Shown: positions 1 through 11,728 of the stretch, in pieces | How the letters are laid out: each line of letters begins with the position of its first letter | Position numbering within the stretch: the first letter of the stretch is position 1 | Source: Tetrahymena thermophila SB210 | Lineage: Eukaryota; Ciliophora; Oligohymenophorea; Hymenostomatida; Tetrahymenidae | Length of the DNA stretch: 64,000 nucleotides | NCBI RefSeq assembly: GCF_000189635.1 | Contig: NW_002476336.1 | Span: forward strand, 124,001-188,000 | Reading direction: 5' to 3' | Position numbers and translations under genes: made by a program | The notes under the pieces: generated by a model | What the model saw: only the letters and a program-made list of their open reading frames with translations | Told to the model about the DNA's origin: nothing | Database searches by the model: none

Positions 1-57
1 AAATTAATTAAATAAACAAACATTTTTTTATAAAAAGATTAGATTGAATATTAGAAA

Positions 58-3000
58 ATGAGAATCAAAGAATTTTACTTGTAATAATACTATAAAATTT
101 AAAGGACACATAATAGGAACTTACCATTAAGCATTATAGCTCTGATTGTTTAATATTTTTGGAATATTTAAATATTACTAGAGTTTGTTGAATCATAAAA
201 TATTAAGAATAATAAAATGCTAAATAATTTAATGTCTTTTGAAATAAATTACAATAATAAAGAAAACTAGTTTTGCTACTTATTTTTAGCTATCAACTTT
301 TTGATCATTTCATTGATAATATTAGAATTAATTTTATTTATTATTTAGCCTTCTAATAACTAAACTTAAAAGAAAGGAATTAGAAACTACACTTCATATA
401 TAATTAGCTTCTTTTTAGGATATTATGAATATTGCTTATTAATACCAAGCTTTATAATTAGTCTCTAAAATTCCTAAAAAATTGTAGCTTCAATTAACAT
501 GATTTTCACCATTCTAATATGTAATTCTTTCAAAATTATTTATTCACACAAAGTGAGTGAGAAAACTTCAGAAATTTTTGGACTGCTAACATAATTTTGA
601 CAATTAAATACTTTTTATCAATCAAAAAATGTTAGATTACACAACACTAAATTAATAAATTTAGCAAGTATTTAATAACTAAATTATGTTATTATTTATG
701 GGAAAAAATATATAATATTACCTATATTATTTTAATTTTATATGTTTATTTTTATTTTTTAAAATATAGAACTTAGTATTTGTTTGAATGATTTTTCGTT
801 CTATATCAAAGAAAATAAGGAAGATTGCTTGGCTAGATTAAATAGCTGGTAGCTCTATATTGTTAAACTATTAATGATTATTGTTTTACTATTCAATTCA
901 TAAGTAGTCAAAACAGATATTTAGGAATTAATTACCTTTTTTTATTATTTAATTTATTTAATTACTTCTGTTTACTTAGCCTAATATAACTGCTCACTTA
1001 TAAGAATTGTTGATAACAGTTGTAGTATTTTGCTCTCCACACTCTCTATTACAATCTTTCTTCAAAGAAAACATCAAATCAATACTTCTCTTATTGTTAC
1101 GCAGTTAATTTTACTACCAGTTTCCTTACTTTTATCTTCTTTAATAGAAAAAAATTACTTAAGCCTTAGAGAAATTAATGTTAGCGAATTTAAAGAAGAT
1201 ATCAGCCCTCTGAAATTAATCTAGCTGTGTAGAAATATTTAGGCTAGCTTTTCATTTTCTTTTTCAAAGTATAACTAGAATCCGAATTCTATAGTCTTGG
1301 AAGAGATAGGAACTCAGCATTTATAGTTTTGTACTGAATATCCCTATTGCTTTTGCAACTATAAGGTACGTTATTGATGTAGATTTTAATTTATTTAATA
1401 CTGTAATCTAATAATCTTAGGAAGAAAGCAAACAAGAATATATAGACAACACAATCAATGGTAAAAATAGAATGCTTTTCACCTAACATTTTGTAAAGAA
1501 GCAATTGTTAAATGGAAGAAACTTAAACTTAAAAATGAGAAAATAATCAAATACGAATTTGGATTTAAGTTACTGCACTTATTTACTAGAAGTTTGTGGT
1601 TCGAGAGTGTAATGTATATATGAACTTAATAAAATGATATTTGAAAAGAGTATCTCATTAAGAGAATAAATGTATGCATTTTATTTGATAGAAAGAATCA
1701 AAGAATCTTTCAAGAATAAAAGTAATAAATTAGATTTTTTTGTAGCTTTAAACTATGAAAAAATAATGAACCACACATTTAACAAATTTGAATAATCGTT
1801 ATAGTAAAAATTTAAATTGTACGATCTAATCAATAGTGATTAAATTAATCTAATAAATCTTACACTGGAATCTGATAAATTGGTAGAACTGAGGAATTAA
1901 CTAAAGGCTAATATCGTTGAATTATTAAGAATAAATTCAAAGCACCCCGCTTTTATGTTCCTTTAATAGGAATATCTAGATTCTTTTGCCTTTTTAGAAA
2001 GTTATTCAACTTTAACTAAATTTTCCTATCATCTTAAAGCAAAAGAAGCTTAAAATGAAATGGAAAGTTAGAAGAAAATTCAAGACTAAGTTACTCAAAA
2101 TGAAGAAAACATGAAATAATTTTATAATTTCAAGAAAGAAGAGTTATTTTAAGAAAAAAGTTGTGTTTTATTTTTAAGGATAACAGGTATTTAAGTTGGG
2201 TATGTTATATAAGCTTAAAAAAACTTTTCTGACTTGTTTGGCTATACAGAAATCGTTGGCTAATCAATAAATACAATCATCCCTAGTTGTATTTCATAGT
2301 ATCATAACAGACACATTAGCAATTACATAAATTAAGTTGATCAACTGAATCAATCCTTTTCTGGAAAGTACATTCCATTATAAATAGCAATAAATAAGTA
2401 AGGTTGGGCTGTTCCAATTAGCTTGAGAATGCAGATTGAATATCTCGCTGACTACAATGAGTTAGGCCTATCTTGCGTTATAAAGCAAAACTTATCTGAT
2501 AATAATTTTATGTTATTAGATGTAGAAAGCAGTAAAATATAAGCTATCAGCTAGCCTTTCTATAATTCGCATTTCTCATAAATTTTTTCAATCAAAGAAT
2601 TAATGTAAATTCCCTTATGTAGAATAATCCCAGCTCTTTTATACCTTACTGACAAATAAAAATTTTAAAACCTGCAACAGTTAAATTACATATAAACATT
2701 TGCTTTTCTACCAGATAAAGGAATAACTTCATAGATCAAATTTAGCTTAACAAAATAATTTAATTTAAGTAAGCTATCCAAAGAATTAGAGGATTATGCA
2801 AATAAACCATACCTAAAAATCTATTTATTAAATTTTAAATTAAGCTTTATCAATGAAGCTTATCAAAAATTATGCATTTTGGAAATTGAATAATTTCGAT
2901 AAATAACATCTGAGTTAGAAATTAAAGATGCATTTTAATAAGCGCAAATGTAATTTCAAACTATATTTTAGATAAAAATTCCTAATTTTGTCTACAAAAG

Positions 3001-5846
3001 CTCAATAAATCCAATTTTTGAAGAGCAATATGATACTCCATAAGAATGTAATTTATTTTCAAGTTAATTTATCAATTAATTAATTCAACCTTTTTTTAGA
3101 ATAAATTTTAAATGAAGTAAATTAATCTCACAGTTTAGACATCCTAGATGATGACCATCATAGAAAGCTAATTAATTTATAAAATTAGCAGGGTGCTAAT
3201 GATATTGAATAAATTAGCTTTGTACCTTTGAATAATTATTACAATGTTGAATCTATTAAGCACCTAGATTCAACTCCTCTCTATCATAATTAAATACATT
3301 TCTAAAATTAAACCATTTCGAAGTAAATTTTTGACACAGATTAATATGACTAAAAGGGTTTTCCTTAATCACCATGTGCTTTATTCTCTGTTTCTTCACC
3401 TAGATAAAATATGATTTCTAACACAACTCTGATATCCCCGAGAATTTAAAAGATTAGTACATCCTAAAATAATATAACCTTAAGTAAAGTAAAAATTTAA
3501 TCTAATGAAAACTTGATTTACTCTCAAGATTTTATCCCTGGGATAAAAGATACTTCAACAGAAGAATAAAACATTAATTTAAGTCCAACTAAGATTAAGA
3601 ATAAGGTTTCAGAAAAAGTTGAAGACTAACTTAATATTTGGCAATTTGACTTATTTAACTAATGCCATTTAAAACCAGATAAAATACGCAAAATAGAAGC
3701 AGAAGAATAACTGAATTCAAACATTTCAACACTAGAAAAACGAAATGACAGTAATTTAAAATCTAAAGGAGACAAAATGGGAAGAAAGAGTTAAAATTTG
3801 AAGGAGGGAGCCACTACTTCAATAAAAAGTTCTATATCACATTCGAACGAATTGAAGAGAACAATTTACTAAAAGATAAAAAGCACTAAAAAAGGAGTGT
3901 TGATAACATTTTTAAATATTTTAACCATAATATCAATAATTCCTTTAATTACAATGACTTTATACTAATACTTAACCATGACATCTGAATTCTCATTAGA
4001 AAAGATTGACTTTTAAATGATACCTTGGCCTATGTCTCTAAGAGCTGTTTTATCATAAAATTTGGAATATGTAATATTTATCAAATTCGTAGACTCAAAC
4101 ATCTTTCCAGGAGTGAATTAGTAATGGAAGGATTACGGTCTAGAACATTATAAGAGGATAAATGATGAAATAAATGAATATAACTATCTATATAAGCAAT
4201 ATTTAAGTTCAGATTAGAATTAATTGACATATTTTTAAAATGTTACAAATTTCAAATTAAATTATGTTTAAATGAGAGACTAATTTAGTTAAAAAAATAA
4301 ATAATTTAATTAAACTATATCTTTTTAAGCGTATATTTACAACTATTTTACAACAGTAAATCGTTTAAGCACTCTTGTATACAATGAATATAATGAAGAA
4401 GGTACTGTTTTATCTAATTTTGTAAGTTTTAGTACACAAATATCAACATTAGCAACAAATATTCAATAAAAAACAAGAGATGATTTACAAGGAATTTATG
4501 ATTAAAGTATTCTGGTAATGGAAGTTATCATAATACTATCTTTTATAGTTATTTCTGGTATTTTACCTGCTAATTACCTTATATAAAACTAAGTTGAGGA
4601 GATATTAAAATTGTTTGCTACGATTCCTCCATAACACCTCTAGGATGTTCTTTAAAATTTAAGAATTTCAGCTATAAAATTGAATAGTTACAAATTATAA
4701 TTTACAATTTAGTAAGATAAAAAGAATTCTAAGACAAAAAACTAATTGTAGAACTTTACTTCAAAGCTTAAGCATGAAAATTTCAAATAAAGTAAATAAA
4801 ATGATGTTAAATAGCTAGCCTACAAATAAGATTTTTCTTCAAATTTAATTTCTATAAATCAAAAGAAAAAAAGTATTTCTCAAACAACTACAATAAACAA
4901 ACTTCAAATTAAGCATGTCATATATTGCTTATTAGCTTTAATAGCATTGATTATTTAGCCCATTACGAATGTAATTTTGATTAAATCTTTTAATGATCAA
5001 GCTCTTATAAATATCGACTTACTGAGTAAAATTCTTTATCAATTAATATAAGTTTTTAAATTATTTAATTTATTTTTATTAGGTACTTTATACGACTTGA
5101 AAGCTCATTTTTGTAGCAATTTAGTCTTAAACTATTCCTATTTATACTATAAATTGGTCCCTAACAACAATCTATATGATCCAAACTATTACAAAGTTAG
5201 AATACCTGTATTTTTTTCCTTAAATGTGAAGAAACAAACTAATTTAAATAATGTAGTTGGTTAGTAGATAATGACTGATAGATATTAAATGGAATACTAT
5301 AATGAATTTTTATTTAAAATCTTAAATGGAAACATGTGTGAGGCATTTAGAGATTATCCATAGTTTTATAATTAAACTTACTTAAATTTCAATTTTAGTA
5401 CTTGCAGCAAAACAAGAAATTCTATTTTGACGAAAGGATTCCAAATATCAGGAAAATATTTCTTAGATTAATTTCCAATTTTATATGATATTTTGAGCAT
5501 CAAAGATTAAACAGTGCTCTAAAAGGAAATACTCAGTTGGTAATAATCGTTTGACCTCAAAGAATTTGATGAGTTTTCATATTTTTTGATACAGGTTATT
5601 ACAGTAATGAAAGATTTCTTAGTTAATCGAAATAACGATTATCTAAATTATATGATTACAATTTAGACATTCCTTTTAGTCTTCTAATGCTTGTCACTAA
5701 CAATAGTTTTTTATTTTGGTTGGTACAATTTTTACAAAAGTATAACAAACAATCTTAATAAAAGTAAGAATTACCTCACCTTAATTGATGTCGATTAAAT
5801 AATCGAAAATCCATATTTAATGAGTTATATTAACAAATAAAAATGA
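58..5846 (+). CDS. PAS-A: multipass membrane protein with PAS domain (tandem paralogue 1)
   Basis: Model: exons 58-520, 770-1365, 1421-3047, 3100-5025 and 5083-5846, giving 1791 aa and ending on TGA. The N-terminal half is a run of hydrophobic segments (probably about ten membrane passes) ending in an H-x3-C-x5-CFC motif near residue 350. A helical, TPR-like stretch follows, then a PAS domain at about 600-710 (FSDLFGYTEIVGQ, then IIPSCISQYH), a Ser/Asn/Gln-rich linker, and a C-terminal half with several more membrane helices around two extracytoplasmic segments. The start was chosen because MRIKEFYLQQYY aligns with the starts of the three paralogues at 15293, 22772 and 30519. The overall plan resembles the large ciliate PAS S-box/TmcB-like membrane proteins. 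A sensory role is inference. The in-frame TGA at 598-600 lies inside intron 1. Confidence 0.82.
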
Positions 5847-6735
5847 ATAAAACTAACTAACACCCTTACTAACTTTAAAATAAAATATATTTCTAAATTT
5901 AAAATATTTAAACCCTTTACTTTATATTTCCTTGTAAATATTTTTTTATTTATAAACTAATTAAATAAGGTTAAATTTTATAGATTATTTATTATTAAAC
6001 TAAAAATAATGATTTTATACTTAATTAGTACATTAAAACATGCTCTACATGGTACCCTTATAAATTGAGATGCTTTAATTAAAAGTGGGCAAAAGTTCTT
6101 ATCAAAAATTTAACTTTTTCATTATAAAATGCATCTATAAACTTGGCACATGTATATTTTGGTCAAAAGTTTTGTCCCTTAGGTATCCAAATTATACATT
6201 GTATATTATTTTTTTTGTTAAAACAATTAGATAAAAAATATTTAAAAATTTATTTATTTAATGAGCATTAAATATCCAAAAAATAAAAAATTGGATATTT
6301 ATTTGTATTTTTTAATTAATTTATTCTAAAAATAGCTAGCTCCTCACGTGTTATATTTTTTCTTCTGATTTAATTATATAATTTTTAAACTTATTTTATT
6401 TGAAAAGTATGTGTAAAAAATAGGTAGATATTAGCCAATAAAAATAAAACATATTGAATCAAGCTATAAATAAATATACAATTAAAAAAATGCGTTTGTG
6501 TGTGTAAATGAGTATAGAAAAGAGCGAACTTTAAAAATATAGCTCTAAGATTATGGAAAAAAAAGATACAGTTAATACATCAATATATAATACAAACTCT
6601 TGCATTCTTATTATTTTCAATTTGTTATACTTGCTAATTCAAATAATTTCTCATAATCCATTTATCCTATATAAATTTTTTATTTTTTTATTTAATTATA
6701 ATGTTTTAAAAGTCAGATGCTTTCATTTTTCTCAA
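5847..6735. other. Convergent intergenic spacer
   Basis: AT-rich DNA between the 3' ends of PAS-A (+) and Rab7 (-). It should carry both polyadenylation regions. I see no reading frame or RNA structure in it. Confidence 0.6.
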
Positions 6736-8211
6736 TCAACAAGGGCAGTCATCCTTTTTTTCTTTCTTTTTGGCCTTATCAGTTTACAAAACAACAGGCT
6801 TTGGTGGGAAGAAGCTTTTAATAATTAAAGATTAAAGTTAAATATTTTATTCATAGGGTATTAATTTATTGTTTTTAATTGTGTATAAATTTCGTTTTTT
6901 AGATGATGAAATCAATACTCATTTATTCATTTATTTATATATTTCATATTATGAACTCCATTTAATGTAAACTTATTGAGTGAATTTATATTGATTTTCT
7001 CATTACTATTGAACAAGCTAAAATAATTAAATTCTAGTAAAATTACATGGCATCTTCTTAGAATTAAGAGGAGGCAGCCTTAGCAATAGCCATAAAAGCA
7101 GCATTAACATTAGTATCATCCTTGGCAGATGTTTCGAAGTGCTTAATGTCTCCATTAGATTTGCACCATTATTGAGCAAACTCAGTTTCAACTTTTCTTT
7201 CTGATGCTTTATCGCTTTTATTTCCAATAACAACAAATGGGAAAGTGTCAGGATCTTTAGGGCAACCTTGTTGCTTAAATTCTTCTTTCCAACTTTCTAA
7301 GTTTTCAAAGGTCTAAATAATTTTTATAAAAAAAATGTTGATTTAAAAATATTTGAAAACTTGTGCTAATTTGTAAATATTTATCTTCAAGTAAGATCTT
7401 CAGATAACAAATTATAATTCTGCTAACTTTATTTTATGCATAAAATATTTATTTAATTACCTTCTTATTTGTAATATCATAGACCAAAACACAGCAGTCA
7501 GCACCTCTATAGAAAGCACCACCGAGGGATTAGAAACGTTCTTGACCAGCGGTATCCCAAATCTAATAATTATAAACGAATATTTATTTTTATCAAAAAT
7601 TAAAAATTTTATTAATGACTAATCAATAACAATGATGTAGTTATATTTAAGATTTGCTGCAAAAATGAATGCTGCTTTATAGATAAAATAACAATTCTAT
7701 CATATGGGCAAAATAATTCTTGGACTAGAACTTAATAAATAACTGAAAATTTGTTATATTAATTACTTGTAATGTAACCATACGATCATCAATAGTGACT
7801 TCCTTAGCCATGAAATCAGCACCAACTGTAGCTCTATATTGTTGAGTAAAACGCTAGTTGACGTACCTGTAATAAAACAAAAAAAAAAATAAATTTCTGC
7901 TATTCTGATCTTTAGACTATTTAACAGCCCAACTATTTATTTTAATGCTAATAACTGTAAAAACATTTTACTGGTTCATAAGAGAAGTCTTTCCTACACT
8001 ATTTATTTTAATAAAAATGGGTTAAAAAAATTAATAGATGAATTTCTGCACAATCACAATTTTCAAGCTTATTATGCTGATAAAATAGCACATAATCCTG
8101 AAATATAATTAAAAATGTCAATCGCTGCAATTAAGAATTAGTATGGATCATTTACCCAGAATCACCTAAGATGATAATCTTGTAGAGTTGCTTTCTTTTA
8201 TTTGTGCTCAT
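6736..8211 (-). CDS. RAB7: Rab7-type small GTPase
   Basis: Six exons on the minus strand (8211-8156, 7998-7972, 7866-7767, 7562-7461, 7312-7047, 6814-6736) encode 209 aa, the usual Rab7 length. Visible motifs are the P-loop GDSGVGKT at 16-23, the effector region TVGADF, the switch II motif WDTAGQE at 63-69, NKSD at 126-129 and ETSAK at 155-159. The C-terminus is lysine-rich and ends Cys-Pro-Cys, a CXC double-prenylation motif. [16 protein letters not shown] and [13 protein letters not shown] are distinctive of Rab7 within the Rab family. Rab7 directs late endosome, phagosome and lysosome/vacuole traffic. The prenylated tail sits on a small last exon behind a 232-nt intron, so a model stopping at exon 5 would lose the membrane anchor. 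Family assignment is firm. Exon ends are inferred. Confidence 0.95.
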
Positions 8212-11200
8212 TACTTAAGTAAATTTATTTTTTTGTTTTTAACTTTTTAATTGTTTCTTAAAAGAAATTTTTTGTTGTTTTTTTCCACACTTGCTTTCTC
8301 TTTCTTTTTAATTAGTATTTTATTCTCATCTAAGCGAATATTCACACACATCTTTTTGATGAATCTAATTATTTTGGCAACCAAGGCTCATCAAAGAATT
8401 TTATAACTCAAAAGCTTATAGGACGGACCCCTTCCTGAGGATTTCTAATTTTTCTCATTTTGATTTCAGTCTTTTATTTTTTGATTTCAAGGCATTCAAA
8501 AATTTTCAGATACAAATGCTAATCTTAAAATTTTAATCACCAAAATAGATAGTAAGAATGAAATATTTAATTTTTTATCTTGTTATTCTCAATCAAGTTT
8601 TAAGTATAAATTATTAATAATTTCAACATATTACAAAAATTTATTTTAGCTTACATTATTCAGTATTACTAATTATAACTTTGAATTTTATTAAATTTAC
8701 TCTCCATTTTTTTAAATAATTCCATAAAATTAGCTAGATCTGGCTTTAGTTTTCAAAACTGAAATCAAAAATAAATATTTTTCTTTGTTTTTTTATGATA
8801 CATTTTTATATCATTTCTCTAGTTTGTAAAATTTAAAAACGTAAATTATCTTCATTTAAATGTATAAAACTACTTTATCTAAACAAAAAAAAATTAAACA
8901 TACATAAGTATAAATTTTTGAGTTAAACTAAATGAGTATTTGTTTCGAAATTTGTTTTCTAATATGCAAGTAAATAAATATACAAATTTCTTATTTTAAC
9001 AAAACCAGTTTGATTATTTTTTTGTAAGAAATCATTAGGGTAGTAATCCTATTGCTAAGATAAAAGAATATTAATTATTACCGATTCTAAAAAGTATAAA
9101 TTAAATATATTCTAAAGCAAAAAGTCATTAGTTTTTAAATTAACTATTAAAACTAATGTCTATCAAAATATGCTAATAAATATTTTATCTATAGGCCATT
9201 TATTTAATTATATATGTAAATTTTAAAAGTTGAATATTAAATCAAATAGTTAAGCAGCATGAATATGAATAAATTTCATTTCATATTTTTAAAAACCATT
9301 CAAACTTGTAAAAATTTAAAAATAGTAAATTTTTCTATTTTCAAATATATAATAGTCTGTTTCGTTTGAACCTTGCTTATGAGCATTTTTATAGAGATTA
9401 ATAAATTTACTAAAGATATTTTATTAATATATTACCTTAATTTTCAATTTCAAAATGGCATTTTCATCTAAAAAAGCAATTTTTTCCATCTGTAAGACAA
9501 TATTTAAACAGAATTTGTAAATATATTACTATTTCTGATAAATAGGTAGTACTGTACCAAGAACTTAGGATTTTACACCCTATTTTTTCCAAATTCTAAA
9601 CATTATGCTGATTGAAAGCTTGAATTAATTTAAATTAGTTAGAATATTTTTTTGTATTCTCTAATGCTGTATTGATTATTTTTAAAGTATTCTGCTATTC
9701 TCTTTCTTGGGAATCATTTAAGATATAGTATATTAGTAGAACGTTTAAATAAAACACCCTACATTTTGATTTATTTTAAGTTAAGTTTTTTTCCTTTTAT
9801 AATAATAATATAATTTTTAAAATAAATAAATAAAAATATTTAATCTAACTTAAATTTGTGTAAAGCTAAATACAAAATAAATCAGTAATATTTTAGTTGT
9901 TAGAAAATAGTTTTGAGAAAATAGATTTTTTTTAAAAAAGAGTAAAAAAAACTGAAAAAAAAATTATTTGTTTTATGAAATTTCAAATCTATTAAATTTA
10001 CTCATTCAAAATCTTGCATAAGGCAAAAGAAAAATTACATATTTAAAATAGCTATTAAAAATATAACTAACTTTTTTTTTAATATTTATTTTTGAATACT
10101 TAATTTCTTAAATTTAAATTACTTTATTTATTAATTTTTAAAACAACTTTTAATTGTTTTAAATATTTAAAAAGTTTTTGTCTTCTGTTTATTTTTATAG
10201 TATTGGTAAAAAAACAAAATTTTCATCTAAAAAGGATTATTTTAAAATGTATATCTTTGTTACGCATTTCTATTGATCCTCTATCTTTTTATCATGGTAA
10301 TCAAATTTTACTATTTTAAAATATTTAAAAGCTAAAACTTTAATAATAAGACATTATCTATTTAGATAAAAATTTAAATAAAGTGATTCACTTTTTTAAT
10401 AAAAAATTAAATACATTAAGTACACAATAAAATGAAATATTTTTTAATAAATTATCAAAAACATTTTTTTTTTATTGATTTTAAATTTTTATTTACTAAA
10501 TATCAAATTATTAATTTTAAATAAAATTTTTGGTAAATTATTATTAATATTTTAATTGTTTTAAGCTAAATTCATAAAATTAACTTAAATTTTAAAATTA
10601 TTTTAAAAAATAAGTTAAGTTTTATTTAGAAGCAAATAATTTATATTTTAGTTTATTTAAAATTATTAAAATATTAAGTAAATTAACATTAAAATCATTA
10701 AAAAAGCTATAAATTTAAAAAATGTTCCTAAAATCTCTGAAAATGTTAATTAAAGAGGTTTTTTAAGGACCTAAGTGTCTACATAATAGAAATAGATATG
10801 TTTAAAGAAACAGATGATAAGATTTTTTTATTTTATTTAAATAAAAATGTGTTATAATATGTATAATAAATTGATATGGTGGATAAATAAAGAAATTATT
10901 TTTATTCTACAAAACATAATATCATACTCTAGACTAAATTAAATAAAACAATGACCCTACTATTAAAAAAGAATTTATTTAATCAGGCAAAAAACAAACA
11001 ATAAAGTAATGAACCAATATTAATTAAAAATAGATGAAATTAGAATACTTAAATTTTGATGACTTTGAGATTTTTTTAGAATAAAATAATTAAACAATAT
11101 ATTTATTTACTCTTAGAATTTATTTGAATTTAATCTTGTAATTTTATATACATAAAATAATTTAATAATATCTATAGTAAATACATAATTTATATACTTA

Positions 11201-11728
11201 ATAAATTTATTAAATAGTTGAGTGTGAAAATAATTTGAACATTTTTTCTTATTTTTCTTTTAAATTTAAAAAATTATATGCTTACAGTAATTTAATTGGT
11301 GGCTTGCTAAAGTATAAAATTGCAAACGATAATAAATCAAGGATTTTATAGTAATAGAAAAAAATATTTTCTTCAATATACTAATTATTTTTATTGTTTA
11401 TAAAAAAATTGTTGTCATACTTAAATAAAAAAACATTTTTCTAACTTTTATTGAAGAACTTATTTAGAAATTATTTAATTTTTACTCATTTATAATTTTT
11501 TATAAAAAGAAAATTAAATTTGCTCTTTTAAGATTAAAATCAAGGCCAATATTTGTTATTAATTTTGTCGTTTGAAAAACTTTTTAATTCTAGTGAACAA
11601 GCAAGTTAATTAAATTTGCTTTTCCTATTTATAAGCTAAAACTTATTACGATAATTTCATAAACAATTAATTTTAACTAAAAATTGGATTTTTCAAAAAA
11701 AATAATAAAATTTCTTTAAAATATAAAA
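8212..11728. other. Long divergent intergenic region
   Basis: About 3.5 kb of very AT-rich DNA between the divergent Rab7 (-) and cyclic-nucleotide-binding-like (+) genes, so it should contain both promoters. I see no convincing coding frame on either strand. A slightly GC-richer patch at about 8340-8470 stands out from its surroundings. No known RNA family was recognised there. Confidence 0.55.

Noticed and set aside
598..600. In-frame TGA in PAS-A (and similar ones near 23297 and 31195) as nonsense mutations or selenocysteine codons
   Set aside because: They all lie in intron 1, which sits at the same position and phase in the four paralogues. Splicing restores the conserved region around HDFDY.
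1600..1625. GGTTCGAG, resembling a tRNA T-loop
   Set aside because: It lies in coding sequence of PAS-A exon 3 (VCGSRVQC) and no tRNA arms can be folded around it.
6553..6828. Plus-strand open frame of 91 codons rich in Phe, Leu and Ile
   Set aside because: It is antisense to the last Rab7 exon (6736-6814), which encodes the lysine-rich tail and CPC motif on the minus strand.
8357..8438. Box C/D-like snoRNA (TGATGA ... CTGA about 80 nt apart)
   Set aside because: The C box lacks the leading purine, no convincing terminal stem or internal C'/D' pair was found, and such boxes are common by chance in this composition.
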